The notes under the pieces were generated by a model. The model searched no databases. It was not told where the DNA came from and saw only the letters and a list, made by a program, of their open reading frames with translations. Positions 1 to 9,922 of a stretch of 64,000 nt of DNA are shown here, in pieces. Source of the stretch: Chlorobiaceae bacterium (GTDB lineage Bacteria; Bacteroidota; Chlorobiia; Chlorobiales; Chlorobiaceae); assembly GCA_012972825.1 (NCBI GenBank), contig JABDHL010000005.1, positions 1 through 64,000 on the forward strand, read 5' to 3'. Each line of letters starts with the position of its first letter. Position 1 is the stretch's first letter. The translations under genes were made by a program, and so were the position numbers.

Positions 1-2003
1 TCTGCATCAAGGTTCAAAAACTGACCAGCTATGCCACCTGCAAGAGTAATGGTTCCTGTATGAGCATCAGTCAGGTAAACGGTGTTGGATTCAGTATCAT
101 TATCGTTAATGGTGATATTTGGAACACCCGGAGCTGTCAGCGTGAAGTTAAACCGAGGATAAGAATTGAGGCCATTGACAATAGTCACACCAACCGTTCT
201 ACCAGATGTTGCAACAACATCAATGATGTTACGATCCTGCTGGTCGTTGAATATACTCTGAGCATTCAAACCACTGTGCGCGATAGTGATGGAAGTTGCT
301 TCTGCAGCAGACAGATTCTTAAGGACATATGTAGTAGGTGCATCAGCTGTGGCCTTATTGACGAGAAGGAATGTCTGATCTCCAGTGATGTGAGCAGAAT
401 CAACCGTCAGACTTGCAACGCCACCCCCTGAACCTGTACGAGTTACAGTCACAGCTTCAAAGTTCTTGTACGTAGCAAAATCCGTAAAACTCCTTGAACC
501 GTCATTGCTCAATGCCAGAGTATCAACTCCACCTGCAGGAGCAGAACCTGCATCCACAACGTCATTGCCGTTACCAAAATCAATCGTGGAATTGATGGTA
601 TCGGCGCCAGATCCAGTTGTCAGAGTGAAAGCAACATCGCCGCCAGTCGTACCAAAATTGGTAGCAGTTGCAGCGGCCTGTAGAGAATCCAAAGTCAAGG
701 TCAGATTGCCAGTGGCTCCTGAACCATCGATCGTTGTGAACTTGCCCTGATTACCATAGTCTATTGCACCTATCGTAAGATTCTGAGATCCAGTAATCGT
801 CAGTTTGGATAGATCAACATCACTGAATGTTCCGATCTTGTTAACACCGGCACCAGATGTAACCAGATTTACAAACTCAATACCATTAGCATTGACTAAC
901 GGGGAACTGATGCCCGCTCCAGGAGCAAGAGCTGCATTGCCTGAGTTCAAGTCCAAGACCTTGATATTGACGTTGGACACCGTCAGGGTAGTTGTGTCTG
1001 CTTTGCCCGCGGCAGCAGAATCCAGAACTGAGAATGCAACAGTACCTGCAGGGCTGCTTGTATTCGAAACCGAAAGATTTGCAGGAACAGCGGTGAAGTT
1101 CTTGACTGTTACGCTGTTGTCAGGATCAGTAATACCGACGATATTAACCGTCTGAACACCAGTTGAGTTCTGTAAATCCAAAACATTTACCGCACCCGGA
1201 TAGGAAGCACTTCCTGTGAAATTCAGATTAAGAGTACTGACACCATTCAATGTAGGGGTGACAACGTGAGATTGAGCTCCAGCATTGGCGCCGTCTATTG
1301 AACCAAGAGTAGCGTTAAGCGTCGGGTTTGTACCTCTGCCAGTCAGCACATCCTCATCCTGCAGGGTATTAACACGGTAGTCTCCTCCAGGCGTGTAAAC
1401 CAATCCAGCATTGAATACGTTCGCTGTTGCAATATCCGTACTCGGAGTGAGTGTGAAGACATCATGACCGCTGACAAGTGTAGCGACGGTTGCATTCAAA
1501 GCTGCTGGCGCAACTGCGGCAGCTTCGGTAGTTGCATCGTAAATCCCCGAAAGCCATGCTTTGGCAAGCGGAGCTGTTGTGCCGTCGTAGGAGGTACTTG
1601 CGTTGTTGGCATTAAGTGCCGCTGTAAAGGCTGAAGCAGCAAGAACCTTGTTATTGATGGATACCAAATCAGCATTCTGCGCACCTGCGATAACCTGGGT
1701 TACGATATTGCTGACCGTGATACTTCCGGCAGTCAGAAGATCACTCCAGTATCTCAATCCCGCACTCTCTGCGGAACGATGAAACAGGTTGACATAAATC
1801 AGATTAACGATCTGATCATTGGTAAGGCCACTGAAGGTAGCGGTATATTCAGGCTGAACTGAAAACTGGGCACTGATAACTGCTGTGTTGCCACCATTTG
1901 CGTTAAGTGCATTGTTCCAGTAAGCTAATCCCGCCACATCTGCGGGGCGATCAAAGTAAGCAACATAAAGTTGCTCAATCTGGGAAGTGTAATCAGTTGC
2001 CAT
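1..2003 (-). CDS. DUF4214-containing secreted/surface protein (C-terminal part beyond window)
   Basis: The minus strand is open from an ATG at 2003 to the left edge: 667 codons, no stop seen, so the protein is partial. Residues about 8-33 and 64-91 are two DUF4214-type helical repeats (each with an FDRPAD- or FHRSAE-like turn followed by AGLxYW). The rest is rich in Gly, Ser, Thr, Asn and Asp and looks like a long beta-strand array, as in S-layer or RTX-like exoproteins. There is no N-terminal signal peptide. Proteins of this type commonly leave the cell by type I secretion with a C-terminal signal, but that end is not visible. No Shine-Dalgarno sequence is evident before the start. The several plus-strand open frames inside it are shadows. 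It faces away from the polysaccharide genes that follow, and a second DUF4214 protein lies at the far end of that cluster. Its function is inferred only as cell surface or matrix. Confidence 0.8.
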   Translation of the reverse strand, partial: MATDYTSQIEQLYVAYFDRPADVAGLAYWNNALNANGGNTAVISAQFSVQPEYTATFSGLTNDQIVNLIYVNLFHRSAESAGLRYWSDLLTAGSITVSNIVTQVIAGAQNADLVSINNKVLAASAFTAALNANNASTSYDGTTAPLAKAWLSGIYDATTEAAAVAPAALNATVATLVSGHDVFTLTPSTDIATANVFNAGLVYTPGGDYRVNTLQDEDVLTGRGTNPTLNATLGSIDGANAGAQSHVVTPTLNGVSTLNLNFTGSASYPGAVNVLDLQNSTGVQTVNIVGITDPDNSVTVKNFTAVPANLSVSNTSSPAGTVAFSVLDSAAAGKADTTTLTVSNVNIKVLDLNSGNAALAPGAGISSPLVNANGIEFVNLVTSGAGVNKIGTFSDVDLSKLTITGSQNLTIGAIDYGNQGKFTTIDGSGATGNLTLTLDSLQAAATATNFGTTGGDVAFTLTTGSGADTINSTIDFGNGNDVVDAGSAPAGGVDTLALSNDGSRSFTDFATYKNFEAVTVTRTGSGGGVASLTVDSAHITGDQTFLLVNKATADAPTTYVLKNLSAAEATSITIAHSGLNAQSIFNDQQDRNIIDVVATSGRTVGVTIVNGLNSYPRFNFTLTAPGVPNITINDNDTESNTVYLTDAHTGTITLAGGIAGQFLNLDA

Positions 2004-2447
2004 AGTATTATTTTGTTTTTTTGGGTTGGTCTTGATAAATCAACTTTTAATGAAAAGAAATATTTTTTTCAGCAACAGGGCTACAATGTTAACATCGCTC
2101 CTCTTTATTAAGAATTATAAACCTTAATGCACGCATATTCTCAATGGCTCATTTTAACATAATAAATGCAGTTTAACCAAAAAAAAAAAAACAAACAAAT
2201 TCTAATATGTATTTTTACCTATGGCAAGCGAGAATATTAAAGAAAAGTCAAAGAGCAGATTTGTTATCATACCTTAATTTCGCTATAGTTACGGAAAAAT
2301 AAACACACTTCCCCTTATATGATTATTAAAATACGTTATAACAGGACATTAACAAACATAAGATAACAGGGAATAGGCTTTTATCTTGCGCGACTCAGTA
2401 TAATATCAGTAATAATCATACCTACTCAATATTTATCTCTACCTGTA
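2004..2447. other. AT-rich intergenic region between divergent genes
   Basis: This 444-base gap separates the divergent DUF4214 gene and the methyltransferase, so it should hold promoters for both. It contains a run of 13 A near 2177 and a TATAAT at 2399-2404, about 44 bases before the methyltransferase start. No convincing -35 element stands at the usual distance from that TATAAT. No ORF of note, tRNA or strong hairpin was seen. Confidence 0.5.
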
Positions 2448-3374
2448 TTGACGAACACCTTACAACACACCTTCAGCTATAGTGCTTTTGAAAATTATTT
2501 CAGAGGCAATCGGGAGGAGATCAAACAAAGACTCTCTGTCTATCTTCCCTTAGTTTCTCTTGTACCTCCTCTCCGTATGCCACCAGTGCTCGATATCGGC
2601 TGCGGACGTGGGGAGTGGCTTGAGCTTTTAGAAGAAAATTATATCAACAGCATCGGTATCGACTCTCATCAAGAGTTTATCGAGTACTGCCGTGAGCGCG
2701 ATCTCGCTGCTGAGGAGGCTGACCTTTTTGATTTTTTGTCTGTTGAACGAGAGCAGAGATTCAGCATCATTACCGGTTTTCATCTTATTGAGCATATAGC
2801 TCCCGAAAAACAGCTCTGGTTTCTTGATTCGATCTTTCGCCTGCTTACACCTGGCGGTATGGTTATCCTCGAAACACCAAACCCTGAAAATGTAACTGTC
2901 GGCTCATGCAATTTTTATATCGACCCGACCCATAGACGCCCTGTACCACCCCAGCTCATGCACTTTCTTGCCATCCAGGCAGGGTTTGCTTCGCCCTTGA
3001 TTGCGCGCCTGAATCGGCATACCGTCGGGGCACCATTGAAACTTATGGCAGAAGATGAGGCTTGTTCGGCGCTTTATAACCAGCTGGTGCATATTATCTC
3101 TTCCCGAGTTCTGCAGGCACCCGATTATGCCCTGATTGCCTTTAAACCGCCATCGCCTGAAAGAGCAATGCTTCAGGCAGCAGCTGCCCTGAACCGACTT
3201 AACGATTCGTTTGTTTTGCCACCCGACACTTCTGGTGCCTTGAAAGAAAACCCCATGAATACCATAACCTCAGGAGTCCGTATCGACTCCCTCAATGCAT
3301 ATCCGGAAGCACTCCGCAAAACATACCATAAATTAATAAAATCACGAATAGAGGCAGGGAATGAAACATCTTAG
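2448..3374 (+). CDS. Class I SAM-dependent methyltransferase
   Basis: A 308-residue protein with a SAM-binding motif I at residues 47-57 (VLDIGCGRGEW) and a conserved LIEHI stretch near residue 112, followed by LTPGG and ETPNPEN. This is the pattern of methyltransferases found in polysaccharide and O-antigen clusters. It begins with TTG at 2448; no better ATG lies upstream in frame. The substrate cannot be read from sequence, but its place just ahead of a triple glycosyltransferase suggests methylation of a sugar or glycan end. A methyl cap that stops chain growth is one possibility, by analogy with O-antigen systems; this is inference. Confidence 0.82.
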   Translation: MTNTLQHTFSYSAFENYFRGNREEIKQRLSVYLPLVSLVPPLRMPPVLDIGCGRGEWLELLEENYINSIGIDSHQEFIEYCRERDLAAEEADLFDFLSVEREQRFSIITGFHLIEHIAPEKQLWFLDSIFRLLTPGGMVILETPNPENVTVGSCNFYIDPTHRRPVPPQLMHFLAIQAGFASPLIARLNRHTVGAPLKLMAEDEACSALYNQLVHIISSRVLQAPDYALIAFKPPSPERAMLQAAAALNRLNDSFVLPPDTSGALKENPMNTITSGVRIDSLNAYPEALRKTYHKLIKSRIEAGNETS

Positions 3375-3536
3375 CCTTTTTGCTCAAGTGGGGGATTTTG
3401 CTTTTATTGACCCCTGCTCTTCATCAGCTGTCTGGCGATCGAAACCTCACCCGCAGTGATGAGAGCTGAAACGAAACAGCCACCGAATGAACGGTGAGAG
3501 CAAGTCTGCATTATTATATATACATACCATTGTGCG

Positions 3537-6500
3537 ATGATCATTGTTATTGCCTTGACACCCTCACATGTCTGGAGCCATAGACACCTGAATTTTTTTC
3601 AATCGTTGTGCAGCAATCGGGGTAACCACACCATCATCTTTACCCTTGACGGGTTTTATACCGAAGCAATTGACTGTCTCAGAAATTCTTTTGAAGGAAT
3701 TCTTCCACAGGAAAACATTCGGCTCTGGTACAAGCCTGCAGGTAATGCAATCTGGCATGGTCAGATCGGAAACATGATACTCCATAGTTTTCTGGAGAGC
3801 CTGCAAGCTGATATTGTACTGGAGGCGGAGGATGCTGCAGTTGCGGGACCTATCTCTTTTAAAGCTCCTTTCGGAACCATAAATGCTACTGCCACCAACC
3901 TTGAGCAGCAGGCCCGCGAGGCTTTTAATACTCTTGAAAAGTGGCATGCTCAGGCAGCGCCTGCACCTTTACTCTCACTGCTGCCAAAGCTCCGCCCGAA
4001 GCTGGCCTATCTGTCGCCCCTTCCGCCCGAGCACTCCGGCATCAGCGACTATAGCGCTGAGCTTCTGCCTGAGCTTTCACGCTATTACGAGATTGATGTT
4101 TTTGTAGCGCAAAAAAAAATGACCGATCTGTGGATCAGGGAAAACTGTGCTGTTCGACCTGTAAGCTGGTTTACAAATAACGCCAGTAAGTACGACAGAG
4201 TACTCTATCACATAGGCAACTCCCCTTTTCACTTCCACATGTTTGATCTGCTTGCTGAAGTGCCTGGAATAGCAGTTCTGCATGATTTTTTCCTTTCAGA
4301 TATCCTTGAGTATCGAGATTCTTCAGGCCTCGCTCCTGGAAGCTTTCCGTCCGAGATATACCGTTCACACGGCTACCCTGCAATGCAGCGTCTGTCTGCA
4401 GCTGTTCATGGATTGGGCGACGTGGTTGCGACCTATCCTTGTAACTTCAGCATTTTGCAACATGCGATCGGGATAATTTTTCATTCCGAATATGCTGCAT
4501 CACTTGCAACAACCTGGTACGGCTCTCGTCTGCTCGAACGTTCGACAATTATTCCCCTTTTACGCTCTCCAGCACATAGCTATGACCGTTCTGAAGCACG
4601 TAAGGCTCTTGGATTCGGGCATTGTGATGTCGTCGTGTGCAGCTTTGGATTGCCGGGCCCACACAAGATGAGCCACAAACTGCTTGAAGCATGGCAGGCA
4701 TCAAGCCTTTTTGATGACGATCAATGCACGCTTCTGTTTGTGGGCGAACTTCCTCTGAACGATTACGGCAGAACATTGCAGAACAATATTGAACAAAGCG
4801 GTGGCCGCATTCGTATGACCGGATGGGTGCCGATCGACGAATATCGCCGCTACCTGTGTGCTGCGGATATCGGGGTACAACTGCGTTCACTGTCGAGGGG
4901 TGAAAGTTCTGCTTCAGCATTGGACTGCATGAATTATGGCCTTGCCACCATCGTTAATGCCAATGGCAGCATGACGGAACTGCCCACGGAGTGCGTGATG
5001 ATGCTGCCTGATGATGTAACGGTTGAGCAACTGAAAAAGGTGCTGGAAACTCTTCGAGCTGACGTATCATTGCGAGAAAGAGTTGGTTATAACGCCCGTA
5101 CCTTTGTGCATACTGAACGATCACCCGTAAAGGCAGCTGAACAATATGCAGCTGCTATTGAAAAGTTTTTACAGAGTCCTGAAACAATTCGCCATAGACT
5201 TCTTCAGAAGATTGCACACCATGAAACCATTCCTGATGACAAAACTGCCCTTTTTTCAATAGCTGAAGCGATTCATGGAACCTTCCCTTCTCAGTGCTCC
5301 GGCCAACAGCTGTTGATTGATGTTTCTGCTCTTGCTGAGAATGATTTGAAAACAGGCATTCAGCGCGTAGTGCGCAGTGTGGTCATGGAGCTGCTTGAAC
5401 ATCCACCTGAAGGATTCCGGGTTGAACCTGTCTTTATGGAGCAGGGTGAGCAGGGCCTTTTTTACCGGTATGCCAGAAAGTTCACCCTGAACATACTCGG
5501 GACTGATGAACAATCCTGCTCCCTGTTCAGCGATGAACCTGTGGATTACCTGTCCGGTGATATTTTTCTTGGACTTGATCTCTGTCATAATGTCCAGCAC
5601 GGTCTGACATTTTTTGAATCGTTCCGGAGGAAAGGCGGCCGTGTCTATTTTGTTGTTTACGATCTCCTGCCTTTGCAGTTTCCACACTTTTTTCCACCAA
5701 ATGTTTATGGCGATCATAAAGAATGGATGAACATGGCAGCACAGGGCGACGGAGTTGTTTGCATTTCACGTGCTGTGGCTGATCATTTCAGGGAGTGGTT
5801 TGATCAGGTGAAGCCTCATCGTTGCAGACCTTTCAAGATCGGCTGGTTTCATCTTGGTGCGGATATCGCAAAAAGCCTGCCGACCGGGGGATTTCCGGAA
5901 GGGTTTGACAAGGAGCTGCTGACACTTGCCAAGTCACCGTCGATCCTTATGGTGGGAACCGTCGAACCCCGAAAAGGACACGCCCTGGTGCTGAGTGCTT
6001 TTGAAATACTCTGGATGACGGGAATGAGAGTGAACCTTGTCGTTATAGGTAAAAAAGGATGGATGGTTGAACAGATTTCAAAACGGATGGCAAAACATAA
6101 ACAACTGAAGAAACGCCTCTTCTGGTATCAGGGTATCAGCGATGAAGCTTTGCAGAGGCTCTATAAAGCTGCCGATGGCATGGTGATGGCGTCAGAGGGG
6201 GAGGGATTCGGGCTGCCGCTGATTGAGGCTGCGCAGTACGGGTGTCCAATTCTTGCCCGAGATCTGCCGATATTTCGCGAAGTTGCTGGCGAACATGCTG
6301 CTTATTTCAGTGCAAACTCTCCATTGAAACTGGCAATATCGCTGAAATCATGGATTGGCAACTTAAAAAAAGGTTCAGCTCCCCAATCATCAGGTATACC
6401 CTGGCTAACCTGGAAGGAGAGTGTCGCAGGTATTGTACACCTCCTGACAGATGACCGCTATGACCAGTGGATCTACCGCTGGAAACCTGTTTCACAACAA

Positions 6501-7853
6501 AAGAAAGCTGCAGAGGATAAGCCTGTCAGAAAGTCGCCAAAATGTATTGCTGTGGATTTGACTCTTGTGCTGCCTGGCGGGGAGAACGGAGGTGCTAAAG
6601 TTTTCATGCTTGAACTGCTGCGCCTGCTTGCCGAAATGAAGCCTGATACGCAATTTATTCTGCTCACCAGGCAGAGTTCGCACAATGAGCTGGCTTATCT
6701 TGATCGCCGGAATATGCGACGAGTAATAAAAGCTGCCGATCCAACACCTCCGCCGAGTACTGAAGGGAAGCGGCCAGAAAAAGGAGCCGGCCTTATAAGG
6801 AGATTTTCGGCATGGGCAGAGCGCACGGGAAAAGGTTGGAAGAGAAGCTTCAAAAAACGCATCAAACGGATTAAACCTGATAGAGCTGATTCAGACAAAA
6901 CACTGCGTGAAATGGGTGTTGATTTGCTCTACTGCCCTTTCACCGCTCTTGATTATGCCGAACCCGGCATTCCGGCAGTCTGCACGGTGTACGATTTACA
7001 ATATAAAACCTATCCGGAATTTTTTTCCCCCGAAGAGGTTGCATATCGGGAGCGGGTGTTCATGGATGCCTGCCACCATGCTACTCAGCTGACAGCGATT
7101 TCAGACTATTCACGACAATCAGCCATTATCCACAGCGGCATTAATCCCTCGCGTATCCGCACTATCTCTTTACGTATGGCACATCGCATTCTGTCAAGCA
7201 ACGAGCAGAAAAAAGATGAGAGTGACGAATTATTTGCGCGCCTTAACCTTGAGAGACAACTTTATCTTCTCTTCCCTGCCAATTTCTGGCAACACAAGAA
7301 CCACGAAATACTCTTGACAGCTTTTGCAATAGCAATCCGTCATGGACTGACTTCAAAAATGAAACTTGTCTGCACTGGAGCTCCTACTGAACGGCAAAGG
7401 GCTGTCATCAAAAAGTCTGCTGCCATCGGGCTTGCTGATCGAGTGATCTTTCCGGGATACCTGCCGAACGATGAGCTTGCAGCAGTGCTGGCAAACGCTG
7501 CCGGCATGATTTTTCCTTCCCTCTATGAAGGGTTCGGGCTGCCGGTCATTGAAGCAATGGCAGCAGGAATTCCAGTAGCATGCAGCAATACCCGGGCATT
7601 GCCGGAAGTCACCTCCGGTGCTGCGCTGCTCTTTAATCCTGACAATCCTGAAGAGATCGCACAGGCAATGGTATCACTGACTAGCGATGAACCGTTACGC
7701 ACAACGTTGATTAAAGACGGCCTTCTCCGTGCTCAGGAATTTTCAGATCAAAAGCGCATGGCCCATGAGTACTGGGAGCTTTTCGAAGATTCCATAACCC
7801 TCCATTCAACACACCAGCCAGGCTCCTGGGCCAAATTTCAGGGAACAGCATGA
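3537..7853 (+). CDS. Triple-domain GT4 glycosyltransferase (1438 aa fusion)
   Basis: After an N-terminal region of about 150 residues come three GT-B fold, GT4-type units: about 155-545, 590-975 and 1005-1425. Domain 1 opens with LAYLSPLPPEHSG and has RGESSASALDC near 452, where the second Glu of the usual E-x7-E motif is Cys. Domain 2 (EGFGLPLIE near 884) and domain 3 (EGFGLPVIE near 1327) keep the complete motif. Domain 3 carries a basic, proline-containing insert (about 1065-1115). Multi-GT4 proteins of this layout are known from mannan-type O-antigen synthesis. It should act in the cytoplasm, adding two or three different linkages processively from nucleotide sugars such as GDP-mannose. 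The acceptor is unknown. It lies 162 bases after the methyltransferase on the same strand. Domain 1 may be structural, or may use a variant catalytic site. Confidence 0.9.
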   Translation: MIIVIALTPSHVWSHRHLNFFQSLCSNRGNHTIIFTLDGFYTEAIDCLRNSFEGILPQENIRLWYKPAGNAIWHGQIGNMILHSFLESLQADIVLEAEDAAVAGPISFKAPFGTINATATNLEQQAREAFNTLEKWHAQAAPAPLLSLLPKLRPKLAYLSPLPPEHSGISDYSAELLPELSRYYEIDVFVAQKKMTDLWIRENCAVRPVSWFTNNASKYDRVLYHIGNSPFHFHMFDLLAEVPGIAVLHDFFLSDILEYRDSSGLAPGSFPSEIYRSHGYPAMQRLSAAVHGLGDVVATYPCNFSILQHAIGIIFHSEYAASLATTWYGSRLLERSTIIPLLRSPAHSYDRSEARKALGFGHCDVVVCSFGLPGPHKMSHKLLEAWQASSLFDDDQCTLLFVGELPLNDYGRTLQNNIEQSGGRIRMTGWVPIDEYRRYLCAADIGVQLRSLSRGESSASALDCMNYGLATIVNANGSMTELPTECVMMLPDDVTVEQLKKVLETLRADVSLRERVGYNARTFVHTERSPVKAAEQYAAAIEKFLQSPETIRHRLLQKIAHHETIPDDKTALFSIAEAIHGTFPSQCSGQQLLIDVSALAENDLKTGIQRVVRSVVMELLEHPPEGFRVEPVFMEQGEQGLFYRYARKFTLNILGTDEQSCSLFSDEPVDYLSGDIFLGLDLCHNVQHGLTFFESFRRKGGRVYFVVYDLLPLQFPHFFPPNVYGDHKEWMNMAAQGDGVVCISRAVADHFREWFDQVKPHRCRPFKIGWFHLGADIAKSLPTGGFPEGFDKELLTLAKSPSILMVGTVEPRKGHALVLSAFEILWMTGMRVNLVVIGKKGWMVEQISKRMAKHKQLKKRLFWYQGISDEALQRLYKAADGMVMASEGEGFGLPLIEAAQYGCPILARDLPIFREVAGEHAAYFSANSPLKLAISLKSWIGNLKKGSAPQSSGIPWLTWKESVAGIVHLLTDDRYDQWIYRWKPVSQQKKAAEDKPVRKSPKCIAVDLTLVLPGGENGGAKVFMLELLRLLAEMKPDTQFILLTRQSSHNELAYLDRRNMRRVIKAADPTPPPSTEGKRPEKGAGLIRRFSAWAERTGKGWKRSFKKRIKRIKPDRADSDKTLREMGVDLLYCPFTALDYAEPGIPAVCTVYDLQYKTYPEFFSPEEVAYRERVFMDACHHATQLTAISDYSRQSAIIHSGINPSRIRTISLRMAHRILSSNEQKKDESDELFARLNLERQLYLLFPANFWQHKNHEILLTAFAIAIRHGLTSKMKLVCTGAPTERQRAVIKKSAAIGLADRVIFPGYLPNDELAAVLANAAGMIFPSLYEGFGLPVIEAMAAGIPVACSNTRALPEVTSGAALLFNPDNPEEIAQAMVSLTSDEPLRTTLIKDGLLRAQEFSDQKRMAHEYWELFEDSITLHSTHQPGSWAKFQGTA

Positions 7854-7946
7854 TTTATTTTTCAATATGGTACTTTGTAATATTTATTTTTTTTCTTTTA
7901 AACCTCTCTGGACAGCTGTCCGATAACTACCAAAGGCAATGATTGC

Positions 7947-8939
7947 ATGGTCACCCTGACAGAAGAAATATTATCGATCGTCATTCCCTGTTATAATGAA
8001 GAAGAGGTGATAGCAGAGACCATCAACCGATTACTGAGCGTGTGCGATGCAGGGAAAGGGTGCAATTTTGAGCTTATTTTTGTAGATGATGGCAGCCGGG
8101 ACCGCACCCGTGAACTGCTCCGCACCTTTGCTGAAAAGGATTCGCGCATCAGGGTAATAGGATTTGCCCGTAATTTCGGGCATCAGATTGCTGTAACAGC
8201 AGGTATTGATGCTGCTCGTGGGGATGCCGTCGTGTTAATCGATGCTGACTTGCAGGATCCGCCAGAAGTTATTCCTGACATGATATCAAAATGGAGGGAG
8301 GGGTTTGACGTTGTTTATGGCATACGAACCGAACGGGCAGGAGAGTCGAGATTCAAGCTCGCAACTGCCCGCACTTTCTACAGGGTTCTGAACAAACTTT
8401 CTGATGTTCCAATCCCCCTTGATACAGGGGATTTCCGGTTGTTAAGCAGAGCAGTAGCTGATACGCTTCGTGCCATGCCGGAGCGTGACAGGTTTTTGCG
8501 CGGTATGGTCAGCTGGGCAGGTTTCCGCCAGACAGCTCTTCCCTATAAACGCTCCGGGCGTTTTGCCGGAAAGAGCAAGTACCCGTTACGTAAAATGCTG
8601 CATTTTGCCATCGATGGGATTTTGTCGTTTTCAACCAAACCATTGCAAATGTCTATTGGACTGGGCATGATTGCGGCTACCATTGCACTTATCGGAATCA
8701 TCTATGCTATAGCGCTGAGGCTGTTTACCAATATATGGGTTGAAGGGTGGACGGCTTTGATGATTGCGGTTCTGTTTCTTGGCGGGGCACAACTACTCTG
8801 CGTTGGAATACTTGGCGAGTATATTGGACGAATATATAACGAAATGAAAAAACGACCAATGTATGTTACTGACGAATATATAGGATTCACTCAAAAAGGT
8901 GCGGTGTTTTCCCGCAGTCCGGAAAGGACAGAGCAATGA
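7947..8939 (+). CDS. GtrB/DPM1-like polyprenyl-phosphate glycosyltransferase (GT2)
   Basis: A 330-residue membrane enzyme. The GT2 catalytic domain (about 8-230) begins with SIVIPCYNEEE and contains FVDDGSRD and the metal-binding DADLQDPP (near residue 98). Two hydrophobic helices follow at about 230-255 and 265-290. This is the layout of the GtrB/ArnC/dolichol-phosphate mannosyltransferase family, which moves a sugar from a nucleotide donor to undecaprenyl phosphate on the cytoplasmic face. It opens a four-gene run: its TGA overlaps the next ATG (ATGA). The lipid-linked sugar would be flipped and then used outside by a GT-C enzyme, for which the gene at 11257 is a candidate. The sugar identity is not readable. 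Confidence 0.88.
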   Translation: MVTLTEEILSIVIPCYNEEEVIAETINRLLSVCDAGKGCNFELIFVDDGSRDRTRELLRTFAEKDSRIRVIGFARNFGHQIAVTAGIDAARGDAVVLIDADLQDPPEVIPDMISKWREGFDVVYGIRTERAGESRFKLATARTFYRVLNKLSDVPIPLDTGDFRLLSRAVADTLRAMPERDRFLRGMVSWAGFRQTALPYKRSGRFAGKSKYPLRKMLHFAIDGILSFSTKPLQMSIGLGMIAATIALIGIIYAIALRLFTNIWVEGWTALMIAVLFLGGAQLLCVGILGEYIGRIYNEMKKRPMYVTDEYIGFTQKGAVFSRSPERTEQ

Positions 8940-9901
8940 AGCTTCAGCAAGTAACGCGACTTGGCCTTGGATTTGTATTTGCAGCTTTTTTCATCTGGCT
9001 TACAGCACGCCAGATTGATCCGACTGATTTTTTTCGAGCTTTCAAAGGGAGCCGACCAGAAAGGATCGGCTTGGCATTTATTACTTTCGTTATCGGTTAT
9101 GGCTGCAGGGTGACACGCTGGCATATCATGCTGCTGAGTGACAACCCTCAACTGCGCTGGACAAACTGTGCAGGGCCGCTTCTTGCAAGTTTTGCCGCCA
9201 ATAATGTACTTCCTTTCCGTGCCGGTGACCTGTTACGCGCTTTTGCCTATAATGGAAGGCTTGGCATCAGCGCGGGGACTTCCCTGGCAACGCTTTTCGT
9301 TGAACGACTTCTTGACCTGCTTATGGTGTTCCTGCTCTTTGGTTGTGCCATAGTCGCTTTTGGCCTTGATATAAACCGTTTTGCAGGCATTGGTGCTATC
9401 TCCCTCCTCATCGCTGCAGTTGTTCTGCTCGCTGTATTACTGTTCCCCGCTCGCTTTGCTCCCGCAGTACACTTTGCAGCGGGCTTTCCTGCCAGAGTGT
9501 TTCCGACATTCGGACAAAAACTGCGAACAGAGGTCGATAATGGCTTGTTAACACTTCAGGAATTAACGCGTGCCAGTATCATGGGAAAACTGATATTCTG
9601 CTCAATGGGAGCTTGGCTGGCTGAGGGCTGCATGTTCTGGATAGCAGCTGAATCGCTGCCGACTATCATTGCACCTGAGGCCGGTTGGCTGGCACTGCCG
9701 GTCGGCACTCTTGCTACATTAATTCCCAGTGCACCGGGCTATGCTGGTACCTTTGATTTTTTCACTATGAAAGCCATGGTTGCTCTTGGCAATACTGTAC
9801 CGTCCAGTGCAGCTTATGCTCTTCTCGTTCATCTCCTCGTCTGGCTGCCGCCAACAATAGCGGGCGGAATATATGTTGTGTTGCATCCAACAAAAACCTG
9901 A
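8936..9901 (+). CDS. Lysylphosphatidylglycerol synthase TM-domain (UPF0104/AglD-like) membrane protein
   Basis: A 321-residue polytopic protein with about eight hydrophobic segments and the family pattern LPFRAGDLLRAFAYN (near 95) and PSAPGYAGTFDFF (near 265). It lacks the soluble catalytic domain of true MprF. Stand-alone members of this family sit in many glycan and glycolipid clusters and are suspected of lipid flipping or of assisting polyprenyl-linked sugar transfer; the function is not firmly known. Translational coupling to the GtrB-like gene (4-base overlap) suggests a joint membrane complex. The stop is followed after 21 bases by the FAD enzyme. Confidence 0.85.
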   Translation: MKLQQVTRLGLGFVFAAFFIWLTARQIDPTDFFRAFKGSRPERIGLAFITFVIGYGCRVTRWHIMLLSDNPQLRWTNCAGPLLASFAANNVLPFRAGDLLRAFAYNGRLGISAGTSLATLFVERLLDLLMVFLLFGCAIVAFGLDINRFAGIGAISLLIAAVVLLAVLLFPARFAPAVHFAAGFPARVFPTFGQKLRTEVDNGLLTLQELTRASIMGKLIFCSMGAWLAEGCMFWIAAESLPTIIAPEAGWLALPVGTLATLIPSAPGYAGTFDFFTMKAMVALGNTVPSSAAYALLVHLLVWLPPTIAGGIYVVLHPTKT

Positions 9902-9922
9902 TAAGAGGAAGGAACCGAATCC

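Noticed and set aside
60-1155. Plus-strand open frames within the first 1.2 kb
   Set aside because: They overlap the minus-strand DUF4214 coding frame, have no recognisable sequence, and are shadows of it.
3361-3459. A 32-codon frame beginning MKHLSLFAQVGD that overlaps the methyltransferase end
   Set aside because: It is too short, has no recognisable family and no RBS. It may be a gene remnant but cannot be supported.
7910-7921. Perfect 12-base palindrome GGACAGCTGTCC after the triple glycosyltransferase
   Set aside because: It is too short and lacks a T-tract to be called a terminator or operator with confidence.
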